This document shows, one piece after another, positions 24,808-36,500 of a DNA stretch of 64,000 nt. A program made the position numbers and the translations under genes. The notes under the pieces are model-generated. The model did no database searches. It saw only the letters and a list, made by a program, of their open reading frames with translations, and had not been told where the DNA came from. Location of the stretch: NCBI GenBank assembly GCA_023512835.1, contig CM042090.1, forward strand, positions 23,712,148-23,776,147. Direction: 5' to 3'. Source of the stretch: Taxillus chinensis. Its lineage: Eukaryota; Streptophyta; Magnoliopsida; Santalales; Loranthaceae. Numbering within the stretch: the stretch's first letter is position 1; each line of letters starts with the position of its first letter.

Positions 24808-26916
24808 GAGAAAGGGGGAGTGGGTGTGCTTAAATAATATATCATTTACTAGAACTCTAGAAGCACATTTTAGTCACTGCAATAACCAGTTGAAGCCTTC
24901 GATATTTTCAGCAGAATGATGAGGTATAACTCTTCTGTTCACAAAACTACAATTCCAATTGTGAGTCAGAATATAACGTGATTAAAAGAACCTGCTTTTG
25001 CGGCCTTTGAGATTAAAATAACTAGTAAAGCGGTATAGAATTTTCCATTGTTTCTACTATATTGTTATGCTGTATCAGACTATCAGGCTAGGTATATGTT
25101 GCCAAAGACAAATAAAGGGAAACAATAGATAATGAGTCAGAAATTATATTAGATACGAAAACTAAATTAAATAATTAGTACATAATTTTCTAATGACAAT
25201 AGGGCGCCTAGAACATGGTATAGAATTGCAGTAAAGCTTAACGAGTCATCAAACACAAATTGCGGATTCATGTAGGAAACATTTTGGTCTCTAGTGAAAA
25301 TAATATAGCAGTATCTAGCAAGTATAGCTCTATCAAAAATTTCACTATCTATTATTCTTTGACACTATAATTTAACAAAAGAAGATTTAGACACTGGCAC
25401 TCATATTGCAGTTGAACATTTACAGATCGCCAAATTAGCTCTGACTTCCATATGTGAGGGGAAAAAAAGGTAGCTCTAGGTGGCCAACCTCATATGTGAT
25501 ATACACAAGTTCACATGCACACTCACCAATCACTCGCACAATCAGTATAACATACCTTCTGCCTCTGCAACATCAGCAACCATCTGCAATAACTCCAATC
25601 CTTTGAGGAAACTTTTTGTTTTCCATGACCTGCTCAGCTTCAATTTGCCACCTTCATCCCCCAAACTCCACCCTGGTACCTAAACAAAAGACAAGCACTC
25701 AAAAAAAAAAAAGATTAAGGAATTTTAAATAAAAAAACAAACCTTTGATTGTAGTTCATTTGCTTCTTGCTGAGTCATGGGCTGAAGATTCGTCACATTG
25801 CATGGCACACATCTCTTAGTTGACAAATCTAATATGATACAGAAAACAGTCAGACAATGAGCTACTCATTTTCATTGCATATACACAATTTCCCATATAT
25901 ACGCACTACAGATAATTTTTCAGTCAGAGGCATCTGCCTACATCTTTCTCTCAACTTTAGACATTTGTAGCAATTAGCCAACTCCCTTTGATTTATCCTT
26001 CTTAATTCGTTGGATTGATCTCATAGCACAAGAATCCAATAATAATACATTCAGTGCACAGTCCCATTAAGTTCCCTACATTTTATCCATTTGGAACCTT
26101 TAACGCGTGCATAAAGTGAAACTCAGTAAGTTTAGTTTTAGGATTTCACTGGCAATAAATAAAGTCATGTTTGAGGATGCATATTGTATGTTGTAAGTAA
26201 TAAGTGTCAAAAGTTAAAGCGTAATTTGGGTCATCAAATGCCAGGCCCTTGAAGGTCAACACGCACCTTTGTGAGTGCAAAAGGTTCTAATGTCATAGGG
26301 TGAATTCCTATATGTTGAAACCTCCATACGCTCCAAAAGTGTACCAGGTACTCGGGAAATGGAGCTGTATTTAAATATAAACTATTATATCATAATTCAG
26401 AAAATAGAGAAGCGGTTTGATGTTATTATTACAAGGCCCAGATAAACGAGGAGCCAAATTCTTGACATGGAAAATAACATATTTCATAATTGAGGGTTTA
26501 ATAGTATGCTATGGTCAATGAAGAATATGGCCCCTACGAAAGAAGCGTACAACGCGGCATGGCGCGCGCGCACACACAATTGACTGACATGTAAGTAACT
26601 GAACCCATATCAGTGCCCAGAAACCTGGAATTGTTTGGTTCAAATATTGAACATCGGCTTAAATACAAACAGAAACAAACGAAACCAAATTGAAAACCTA
26701 AGGCAAGACAGTAGGTATGGAACATAGATCAAACGTTAAGGACACACCGTCCATGGCCGCGAAATAGGTTTTGCGACAGAGATGTCGAAGGAACCTGTAC
26801 AGATCGAAGGCAATGTATTAATCCTACGATGAGATATATACACACACGCGCGCGCATGAATGGAATACCAGTGATATTGGACGATGAAGGGGACGAGAGA
26901 GTAGCATCCGGATCAT
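23501..26916 (-). CDS. PCD: Pterin-4a-carbinolamine dehydratase, probably organelle-targeted
   Basis: Seven exons: 26916-26869, 26794-26748, 26364-26267, 25828-25743, 25679-25556, 24665-24597 and 23592-23501. All introns are GT-AG and the phases close to 187 aa. The enzyme dehydrates 4a-hydroxytetrahydropterin during pterin cofactor recycling (EC 4.2.1.96); in plants it is also linked to molybdenum cofactor enzymes. The PCD/DCoH signature is complete: E132-x3-H136-H137-P138-x6-W145-x9-H155-x8-D164. Residues 1-60 or so are rich in Arg, Ser and Leu with few acidic residues (MIRMLLSRPLHRPISL), as in a mitochondrial or plastid presequence. The conserved core starts near DLSTKRCVPC (65). The first three exons are small and rest on phase and splice logic more than on conservation, so the N-terminus is less certain than the core. 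Confidence 0.94.
23928..23970 (+). repeat. (TA)n microsatellite beside a SINE
   Basis: TA run interrupted once by GC, directly abutting the left target-site duplication of the SINE in the last PCD intron. Confidence 0.9.
23969..24171 (+). mobile_element. SINE (Au-like, tRNA-derived) with perfect 20-bp target-site duplication
   Basis: The bases TTTGGTGCAAGTTAGCAAGT occur at 23969-23988 and again at 24152-24171, exactly flanking an element of 163 bp. The element has a box-B-like word (GTGAGTTTAAATCGATC, near 24039) and an end reading CAGACCCTACAAGGTGGGAG then CTTCGGCACCGGATATGCCC. This resembles the 3' end of angiosperm Au-type SINEs. It lies in the last PCD intron in the orientation opposite to the gene. 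The intact duplication implies a fairly recent insertion. Confidence 0.82.
24762..24804 (+). repeat. Compound (TA)n(GA)n microsatellite
   Basis: TA run followed directly by a GA run, in a PCD intron. Confidence 0.9.
26562..26578. repeat. Alternating (GC)n(AC)n tract
   Basis: GCGCGCGCGCACACACA, an alternating purine-pyrimidine run, lies in PCD intron 2. A mirror-like tract (ATATATACACACACGCGCGCGC, about 26834-26855) lies in intron 1 on the other side of exon 2. Both have Z-DNA-forming composition. Confidence 0.85.
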
Positions 26917-27876
26917 GGAGTCTGTAGAAGACTACAAAGTTGTTACGGTGAGCATTTGCATTATCTTTTATTATATGCTGGAAACCAACGACGTCGTTCC
27001 GTGGGTACTTTATTTTTATTTTTAGTTGTGTTAAAAAAATTAATGTAAAAAGATAAATAATAATTTTAAAAGTATTATTGCAATAATCAAATTTGATAAA
27101 AATAAAATAAAATTACAGCTAAAATTTTAGAAAAACAAAAATATTCCTTCAAACGAATCGATAAAGACGGAAAAATATTGTTCAGAGGTATTTGATATCC
27201 TTGACGATAATTATACTAGTAATGGGCGTCACGTGAGAATGTCTGGCATGCAATTGGGACAATATGTGATGGTCAGGAAAGAAAGATAAAGAGAAGAGAA
27301 AAAAAATAAAATATTAAAATAAAGAGTGATCATATAAAATAATTCTTTCAATTTAAAAAATATCATAAAATTAGTGTAACTCATAGTTATAATTTTTAGT
27401 ATTCACAAGTCTAATAAAATTATATTTTTTGTTCACATTCATCAAATTAATTATGAAAATCTAATAATTAGATATTAATAAAATTAATATGTTTACTAGT
27501 TAATCTAATAAAAAGGTTTTAATCATGAAAAATTAGGTAATTATTAGAAATGGGAAAAAGGAAACGATGCATATATAAACGGCGTCGTATCATTTACGCA
27601 AATGTACTGTGAGGCCGAAATAAGTGAGCCCATGCGTGGAATTAGGCTTTTTTTTAAGATTTAGAGTGGGCCGAAGCCCAACCATAACCACGTGACAAGT
27701 TCACAAGCGATTTCCTTTTTTTTTTTTTTTTTTTTTTCGTTTGTCTTTCTTTCTCCCCCTTTAATAAAATATAAATAAGGCGCGGGAAACTTTCCCCAAT
27801 TCCATAGTCGTGGCTTTCTTTCGCTGTCGAATTAGGGTTTGGCACAGAACTCCATCGACCCTCAACAGCGACAACA
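26917..27876. promoter_or_regulatory. Divergent promoter interval between PCD (-) and RPB6 (+)
   Basis: About 960 bp separate the two start codons. Near RPB6 there are a site II motif TGGGCC (27667-27672), an inverted one AGCCCA (27675-27680), a G-box CACGTG (27689-27694) and a T-run of about 20 (27717-27737). A TATA box TATAAATA follows at 27770-27777, about 107 bp before the ATG. Site II motifs are typical of plant housekeeping and growth-linked promoters. The PCD-proximal half is AT-rich without clear motifs. Confidence 0.6.
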
Positions 27877-28302
27877 ATGGCGGACGACGATATCGAGGAC
27901 ATGAACATGGACTACGTCGACGAGGGTGAGCCTGATCCCGAGGAGGAGGCGCCGGAGGAAGACGGCGACAACAACAAGGACGAGGAGGTTCTGGAGGCCG
28001 ACGACGACGGCAAGGACGAGGATCAGCCATCGGATCGCCCGAGGAGGACGTCCCGGTTCATGACCAAGTACGAGAGGGCGAGGATTCTGGGGACCCGGGC
28101 GCTGCAGATCAGCATGAACGCGCCGGTGATGGTGGAGCTCGAGGGCGAGACCGACCCTCTCGAGATCGCCATGAAGGAGCTCCGACAGAAGAAGATCCCT
28201 TTCACCATCCGCAGGTACTTACCCGACGGCAGCTACGAGGACTGGCCCGTTGATGAGCTCATCGTCGAGGATTCGTGGAAGAGACAGGTTGGTGGGGACT
28301 GA
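27877..28302 (+). CDS. NRPB6A: RNA polymerase II/IV/V (and shared) subunit 6, RPB6/omega family
   Basis: A single uninterrupted frame of 141 aa. RPB6 is a small subunit shared by nuclear RNA polymerases and homologous to bacterial omega; it stabilises assembly by clamping the largest subunit. Residues 1-50 or so are a highly acidic, disordered tail (repeated DE/EE/DD). The conserved core follows: [20 protein letters not shown] (about 56-75), then [20 protein letters not shown] and [20 protein letters not shown] to the C-terminus. The start is the first ATG after a leader containing ATTAGGGTTT; a TATA box lies 107 bp upstream. The coding region is much more GC-rich than its surroundings. It has no introns, whereas I recall the Arabidopsis homologue as having several, so a retrocopy is possible, though a full promoter and intact frame argue that it is functional. 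Confidence 0.95.
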   Translation: MADDDIEDMNMDYVDEGEPDPEEEAPEEDGDNNKDEEVLEADDDGKDEDQPSDRPRRTSRFMTKYERARILGTRALQISMNAPVMVELEGETDPLEIAMKELRQKKIPFTIRRYLPDGSYEDWPVDELIVEDSWKRQVGGD

Positions 28303-28628
28303 CCCACCGAGTCGGTGATTGTGAATTGTTCCTGGATGATGAATTGTCTCTCTCTGTTTGATGATACAAACAGGGTAAAACTAGTTTCGCTTTGTCTTTT
28401 AGTGTTGAATGGGTTTAATTTAGGCATGTCTCTGGGTTTGAATTTCTGAATGAAAGCAGTTTGGAATGGCTAGTGCACCCCCTTTTTGCAAAACAGTCCT
28501 CGCCTGTAGAAATTTATTTTTATTCCCGGACACACTTTCATTAGCTTAGAATGAAGATTATCAGGAATAAAATAATATTAATTACTCTCACTCTTTTGGT
28601 ATGGAGTGCTTTACTTTGCAGGAACTTT

Positions 28629-28651
28629 GGGGGGGGGGGGGGGGGGGGGGG
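28629..28651 (+). repeat. Poly-G run (23 G)
   Basis: Uninterrupted guanine homopolymer about 330 bp past the RPB6 stop codon. Run length is likely polymorphic or uncertain. Confidence 0.95.
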
Positions 28652-28824
28652 AGTGATGGCTGTAATTTTTAAATAAATATTTATAGCATTATATATTAAT
28701 CACGAATAAGATAAATATTTTATTTACGAGTAAAATAATAAATTATTTTTATTTTCTGATTTTATTTTATTTCTTTTTAGTTCTATTTTGGTGTACCAAG
28801 GACATTCTCATTGCTGTTTTTTTT

Positions 28825-29842
28825 CATAGTACTACAAATAAAATTTTATCTTATAGTTAATTTAAAATGAAATCATAGTGTTCCTCAACTTTGATGGTTT
28901 TTTAAACTTTCAACTTTTAAACTTACAGTTATTTTATCTTATGGTTTTTTAATCATCGTTGGCTGTGAATTGTAATTTCAATTGATTCATTCATTTGCTT
29001 CTTGAGAAAGGGTTGGATGATGGCGCCAGCGGTAGTTGCGTGGCTTTTGTTGATTTTTATAGATATATTTATAATTTTTAAATTAATATTCTATTTATAT
29101 ATTGTATTTATGTATGAAATAATAAATTATTTTTATTCTTATTTCATTCTCATGCTGATTATTTGCATATCAAATGATAGGAGTGACTGCCGGTCAGTTT
29201 GGATGGATCATATCACTTTAAACTGAATTTTTGATTTTCGATTGAGTTGATAAAATTGCTTAACTCATCTAAATCGGTTTATTTGGTTTTTGATTAGTGA
29301 TTTGTCAGCTAAATCGAGTTAACGGTTTTCCTGCTGAACTCTAATATTGTCAATTTTTTACCTTAAATTTACAATACTAACACAAACTAGAATACAGAAT
29401 TTAATATTTAATATCAAAAAACTAAATTAAATATATTATTATCATCAAAAATATATTTGTATTAAATCTAGAAAGTCCACAATCAATAGATTTTTACTTA
29501 TAATTCATAAAATCTTTATATTTTCTATGTGTCAAAGAAAAGTTCTCATTTAAAAATATTATCAGTCAATTTAAAAAATTATACTATTATTTATTCAATT
29601 TTCAATCCGTTTTAAATAAATATCAATTTATTTAATTTTTTATCGATTCATTTATAATTTTAAATTGTTTTGTTAATTTTTCTGCTCATCATTCATTATG
29701 ATTTCTTTTTATTTTCTTCATAGTACCAAAAATAAAATTTTCCCTTATAGTTAATTTAAAATGTAATCCTAATGTTCATCAAATATTTAGTCGGTTGTAA
29801 ATTGTAATTTCAATTGTTTTATTCATTCGATGCTTGAAGAGC
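28825..29842 (+). repeat. Diverged direct duplication pair (copies 28825-29010 and 29719-29842)
   Basis: Both copies read CATAGTAC, then AAATAAAATTTT, then TTATAGTTAATTTAAAATG, then TGTAAATTGTAATTTCAATT or TGTGAATTGTAATTTCAATT in the same order, with small differences. The shared word AAATAATAAATTATTTTTATT also occurs at about 28736 and 29117. This is either an old local duplication or terminal repeats around a non-autonomous element of about 1 kb. Confidence 0.7.
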
Positions 29843-30548
29843 TGGTGCAAACAAAATATTTGAAAGAAGGTTAGCAGATCAGTGTAAGGTCAACAGTAAG
29901 TCCTTGAAACCAAAAATGAGAGAGCTGATATTTCCTCTTCTTCTTTTCTTTTTTAAGAAATTGTTATTCAATCCAAAGTGTGCCAAGAACTGCCTAATCA
30001 GTTGTTTCAGATATGATGGGCATGACAAACTTCCTATTCCGACAAAATGGTTGCCCATTTTTGCTGGGCCGTGTATAAATTAGAATATGAATACAGGCAT
30101 GACATTACAACTAACATATAATAAATTTACACGCTACAAAGCTTACACTTGACCTGGATACCTATCCTCCCTCAGCTGGGGTAGCGGACTAACAGGAGCC
30201 TGCACCAGCAGCCCCGAGATAAAATCTCAGGCGGAAGACAGAATAAGTTGTCGCACGCATGCATGTCATCATATTTGAATCTCTCCCGTCTTGCAGATCT
30301 TCTCAAGATCCAAGATATCCTGATGAAGTACAAGCAGTGCATCGCACCTGCCCCCGATATCTACCCCAGTGATCAAAACAGCTCTCAACATCATTCTCAG
30401 ATTGTAAAATTGCAGAAGATGAATTCAAAATTTTCCCACCTCCATCATTAGCAACTTTTAGGGCTTCAAGCAGCTCTAACTTTAGTTGTTAGTACTTTTG
30501 CAGCCCAAAAATGTCGCGTGTTAAAAGAACTGTTCTGCTCACGATACT

Positions 30549-33500
30549 CTAGTTGAAAAAATAGGTAGAATCAATTACTGCTTCCATTTTGAAGTCGCCT
30601 CTGTCAGGAAGGGGAGGAAATTTCAAGGTTGGGTATGTTGCCCGGAAGCTTTCAAGCAACTGTAAAAAAATAAAGCCAAAAGGAATCATAGGAGTTTAAT
30701 TTAGGAGAACAAAAGTAAATGTCAAATACACTTCATTTGCAACTGAAAGTAAGGTTCATACTTCTTCTAGTATTGGAGCATTATAAAGCTCCACAAATTT
30801 TTCACGGAGTATACAATTCATCCTGTCAACATCGCATGCATGTGTCCAGAATGAGTCATGCACTCCTGCAAAGATCTTGCACTGACGTCAGAAACTTCAA
30901 GACAAGCTTTTGACTTTTAAGATCTACAATGTTAGACAATCATTTCATGACACTAAATAATACAGAGCAAATTGACTGATGAGTCTCCTTCACCCCAGAA
31001 GAACAAACAATTTGAGTAAACTAACAAAATCATTACCTGTAAATAATAGAACTATTTTATTCTATGTCAAAAATGCTTTCACACGCTACTAGTAGATATT
31101 AACTGATCATCAAGTAGGTTGGTTAGAAAAATAAAGACAAACATGCCTAATGTTCCGAGATAATAAAACCACAGTAATAAACAATGTATTATTTAGGATT
31201 GTCCTTTTAATTCTGCATGGGTGCATACAAGTAATTGAGTATCAATTATCAAAACATTAGAGGCAAGGCAAACCTGCAAAATGTAACCCAGCATCCCTGC
31301 AGGCAACAGCAGTCATCATCATGTGTGAACCATCAAGTGAATGGACAAAGTTTGGGGGAAATGCACTTCTCTGCTTTCTTCCATCAATCTGGAATCAAAT
31401 GATAAGGAGTATTACTAGTATCTGTATAAATCATTAATAAATTATGAGACCAGAATGTAAAAATAATATAATATTACCGATTTACCATCTCGCTGTAAAG
31501 CCAAGACCTGAAGGGAAGTTTTTATCTGCACCAAAAGGCTGAGTTAAATCAGGAGCCTAGAAGGCACATATATGAATATTTCTAGTTCAAAGAGCACTTT
31601 CATTGATTATATGATATTCAAAAAGATATTATACTTCCAATGCAAAAGAAGGCCCTATGTACTTTTTAGGAGTTTTCTATATTTTAATAATTAAAATCAA
31701 TATGATAACATAGGCTGGGAAAGTACAAATGGTTCGTGGTTGTCAATGTTTGGAATTCCAACGATTTCTGCTAGCAATTTAAGTATGAACGGTCTCCCCT
31801 GAAAGAACATGCAGCAACTTTTAAAAATATTAAATTAATTAAATGGGAATTTTGCTCAGATTGAAGACTGCACGAATAACCTGTGGTTGTCAACTCATCT
31901 TACTATGTGTGTTTGGTTTCCCCTCCAAACCATCGTTTTGTGTGTTTGAGTTGAGATTTTCTTTTCTTTTCAAAATCATGTTTCAAGTTGCAAAACTTTG
32001 TTTTGCAACTGGAAAGGAATAGCTGTGTTTTGTTAAAGCATGGTTCTTGATCTCTTCAAAATCAAACAAAGCATGGTTTTTGACTATATAAACCAAACAT
32101 ACACCTCAAAAAAACTTAATTCTGTAAAACTTAGTTTTAGGACTAAAACAAAATTTTATAAAACTTGATTTTAAATTATATTTTGGTTTGGAAACCAAAC
32201 ATAACCTAAAAGCTGTTATTGCAGTTAATTGAGGAATTTTTATTAACACTCACAAGATGGCGTTGATTTTTACAGTAGGGTTGCACAACAGGAAGGCCAA
32301 GAGGAGTATTCCATTGCACTGGTTTATCTTCTGAAGCAATAACCTGTCAATATTACAAAATTACAAAAATTCATAATTTATGAAAAATATTTCACGGGTG
32401 TGCTGATAGCAAAGCAATTTGATTGTCCAAAATATGAAGGAGAAATACTTTAGCACAATCACCAAGCCAACCCATTATGCCTCGAGCAGCTTCGAATAAC
32501 TCTCCAAGGGCAGTCAATGTCACCTTCGAGAACAAAAAAATTACTCAACAATCAAGATTTGTCAATTAGAAAAAAAACCTTCTTAGTATACTGGCAAAAT
32601 AATACGAGATTTAAATGAAATGTGCATCAAAATTAGTATCATAGAAACATCTTAAAGCATGAGTGACATACCATAAGGCACAAATCACTAGATACCCTAT
32701 ATTTCTATGCACTGTCTAGTACAAAGAATCCTTACGGTCACAAATTAATAAAAACAATTTATTAAATTACTAAATTTTGTACAATAAATTTTAGAATCCT
32801 GATTTTCCAAATGATTAAATAACACCACACACGTCCAGTTTTAACTCAACATATAAAACTAGATGAATAAATGAAACAAACTTGTATGTCAAATTTTTAG
32901 AGCAACTCATAATACTATTTTTTTTAATAATCCTGATCTCAACAACTGATTCTCTCATTACATGTTAGCTACTTGCTTACTTTGGCAGCATAGCAGGATG
33001 CACTGAAAAGCAGTCTGTCATCAGTGATCTGGCCCTTTTCCTCTAATCTTCTTTTTATTTGCTCACGTGCCCCAATATAAGTAACACCATACACTGAAGT
33101 CATCACTGTCTGTTTCACCAATTTTCGATCAACCTGAGTAGCCAACGAAAACAATGAGTCCAAATTTAAGTGTATCATAGTTGCATTCCCATTCTGTGGA
33201 TCATTCCCCATCACCCAAAGTTAGAAAAAAGGAACAAAATAAATGCCAACCTGATTAATCAACATATTGGCTAATAATGCGTTTCGATCATCTGTAGGAT
33301 CCTTTCTGCTATCCCTTTCAATGATATTTTGAACCCTGCTAAGAAAATGAACTTGCACTAAATAATGACAATTGATGAACAGCATGTCCCCTAAGAAAAC
33401 AGCATGTTTCCTCCATGGAAATCCCTATGCACGTTATTGGAAATTTATAAACACACTTTTTCCCCTACATAACATATAGAGATCATATGCCACTTATTAC

Positions 33501-36500
33501 GAGCTATTTACTAGTTAGTACCTTGCAGCTATTTCTGAGTAAACATCAGCCGGTTTTTCTCCAGCAACTAAGTTAACTGCAGCTGCTTCCAACTGGGAAC
33601 ATACAACACCAAAGATTTTATATAATTGGGTTCATCAGTTTAACATGTTTTCAATTCATCGAAAAAAAATTAAATATGCAATTCACAGGATTAAACAATA
33701 TGAAATTCGGGAACTTTGAGAGCTAAAAATCAGATTTAAGCATGTACTCTAAGTTTGGTTGCTATGGAAAAAGCATGGAAAATGAACGGTGGGTGGATAA
33801 GGTATGAAAAACTTCTTTTTTTTTTTTTTTACGTTTGGCAAGAGGTAGAAAATGAGGATTGGAAAGAAAAAAATATGAAAACAGTACGAAAATTTTATGA
33901 CATCCAAAATAGTGAGATTTCCTTGGAAAAGTATCGAAATTATAAAATTATTTTTTTTACCTATTACACAAATTTACACAGTTATATACATAAGGACAAA
34001 TTTGATATTTTAAAATTCTTTCACCTTTTTTTGTATGCCTACCAAACAGAGCCGTAAAGACAATTGTTGTGAGATTTTATCCATTTAGATTCTTGAAGGA
34101 AAATAAACTCATGATTCATGAAAGTTTTCAAAATGCATTGGGAAACTAAGTGAAACAATTCCAAGCAACAATGCCAATTCATTGCACTACATTGGAGCAA
34201 GGAAAGTGCATTCCCTAAGTTTTAACAATGATTATGGCCCATTTTGCATCCCCTACATTAGACTAAAGAACTTGATTATTTATCTTTTTAAAATATATGC
34301 AAAACAATATCAAGCTATTGAGCAGCGCAGTATATGTGTGTGTGGGGGCGCATACAAACGTACACTGTCTCTGCCAAGAGCTGCATAGTGTTGTAGCCCA
34401 TTGCATGAACCATCCTACAAAAAAAAAAAATTATGAAAACAAGCAAATATAACAAGAACAAAATAGAGAAAGCGTTTTTTTTTTTGGGTGGGGGGTGTTT
34501 CTTCCATAAATGCCAATTTTCAATTGGCCTAAACCAGTATAGTTCAAGTGCCAAATTATGAATATACCTGATGTATTGGCAGGTGGGAAATTACAGTACA
34601 AGGTGATGAGCTTCTTAGAGCTTCTGACAAATTCATACAAGCTGCCAAACATTGGAAAGGATCTTCAGCTTTAATCCACCAGCGGTTCCCAGTGACAGGA
34701 TTTTCTGCTGAATCAAATATATCATGCAGATGCTCTTCCACAAATGCCAAGCGTCCTTCATGTGGAAGCTTGTCAACGCTTCCTCCATACACAGTTGCTA
34801 AATGTATCTTCAGCCAATGTAATCCAGATACCCCTAAAGGTCTCCCTTCAGCAAACTCAAGAACTCCTCGGCACAAATCAGAGCTCAGATGATTCAAGTG
34901 TGGATGCATGGGATAGGCACGGCCTCTGAAATCAAGGTTATGAGGATAATAGAAACCTTCTTCATCTTTCATCCGCCGAGCCACCTGATTTAAATAGTTT
35001 GTTCTTTTTTCAGCTTTTGTTGTTACAAAAGGAAAGTTGAAGTATGTGGTATGAGCAAAGTGCAAGGTCCCCTAGGAGCAATTTGAGCCAATCTCGACTT
35101 TTCCAATATATCAGGGTTCACGATATTTCAAGAAGTAGGGAGTTATTTAAGATATCAATTCCAAACTGAAATAATAGATGAAGAAACAACATTTCACATA
35201 CACTTAGTTAAGTCAAAAACAATACTTTATGAAAAAGGGGGCCTTACGGAAAGCTTAATTTCAGTGTCACACCGTTGGGAATGCCTTTCCTGGTTAATCT
35301 TCTTCGCTTTTTTAACACTCCATCTCCATTTCTGAATTTCAGACATTTCTTCTGACAGTGGCTTTTCAGGAATGGGAACCTAAAAGTTGATGAATAAACA
35401 AAGCTTATGACCATGACAGACAACCTCATGAAAACTGAAATTCAAGAATTCTGTTGAATATTCTACCAGGTTGTCATCAAAGCTGTGAAAACTATCAAAT
35501 TAACATGCTAACATGTAATAAATGTGTCAAGTGAGGCAAAAATTATATCCACCCTATAGGGGTGTGTTTGTTAATAAATTGATCTACCACAACCTTTTTT
35601 GTGTTTTAATTGTTAATATACACTTATTGAGGATGAGTCATTATTGGTACAATTTCTCCATGCCATCAATACAAGTGGCCATGTTGTGTTACTGGCCCCA
35701 AGGAAAGGAAACCTCAGTCATGTGAAGGACTGAAAGCAAACTTTCAAGACAATGGTTTATATTTTCCATTGAATAACATTGGCTGCCCCCACATATCCTA
35801 AACAACTTTGCTAAAAAATGACCATGATTCTGCTTTGTCTGGATATTGTTGGCTGTTATGCTTATTTGGGATGATTCACATAGTTTTTTTTTTTTGATAA
35901 ATAGTTCACATAGTTCTTTCATAGCAGTTTCATTGTGATGCAAGGAGACCCAGGGCTACACTAAAATAAAATAAAATTTCTATAAGGGTTTAAATGCACG
36001 AACGTCAGAACGATCAATCAGACCAGCAGCATTGCCACCTCTATCCCAAATGCTCTCAACTACACTTAGTACTCTTTTATTTATCCTCCACTTCGTGCCC
36101 CCAAGAGTATCCAGAGCCTGTAAATAGAGCAATTGCAAAGCAAAATGAGGCTATAATTGAAATTTGCATAAAGGGAAATCATGGCGAATATGAAACAAAT
36201 CCAGGCAAGAGGTATATGTATGGCATTCAAGAAATTATTAAAAATAATAATCTAACAACAAAATCGTCTCCAAGTTAATGACACCAACACCAGAAATATA
36301 GCCTTGATCATGCTCGGTGTATTTAATGATGAACACGATAAACTTGAGTCACATAAAATTAGTAGTAATACAAATGAGACAATCGTATAGTGATACATTC
36401 ATCCTAGAAACACTCTGTGATTACAATCTACACATGTATAACCATATGTTAGCATATACATATACAGACAAACGAAAATCTACATGCATAATTACATTCA

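Larger units (their letters stand above)
28303..30548. other. Convergent intergenic region between RPB6 and RPOT
   Basis: Contains the RPB6 3' untranslated region (to about 28.6 kb, with AATAAAA at about 28566), a run of 23 G (28629-28651) and a pair of related direct copies (28825-29010 and 29719-29842). Between these lies AT-rich DNA with AATCGGTTTATTTGG-type words typical of MITE debris. The RPOT 3' untranslated region probably occupies 29.9-30.55 kb. No additional gene seen. Confidence 0.6.

Noticed and set aside
34690..34930. Plus-strand frames of about 61-66 codons inside RPOT exon 9
   Set aside because: Antisense shadows of the conserved polymerase exon on the minus strand.
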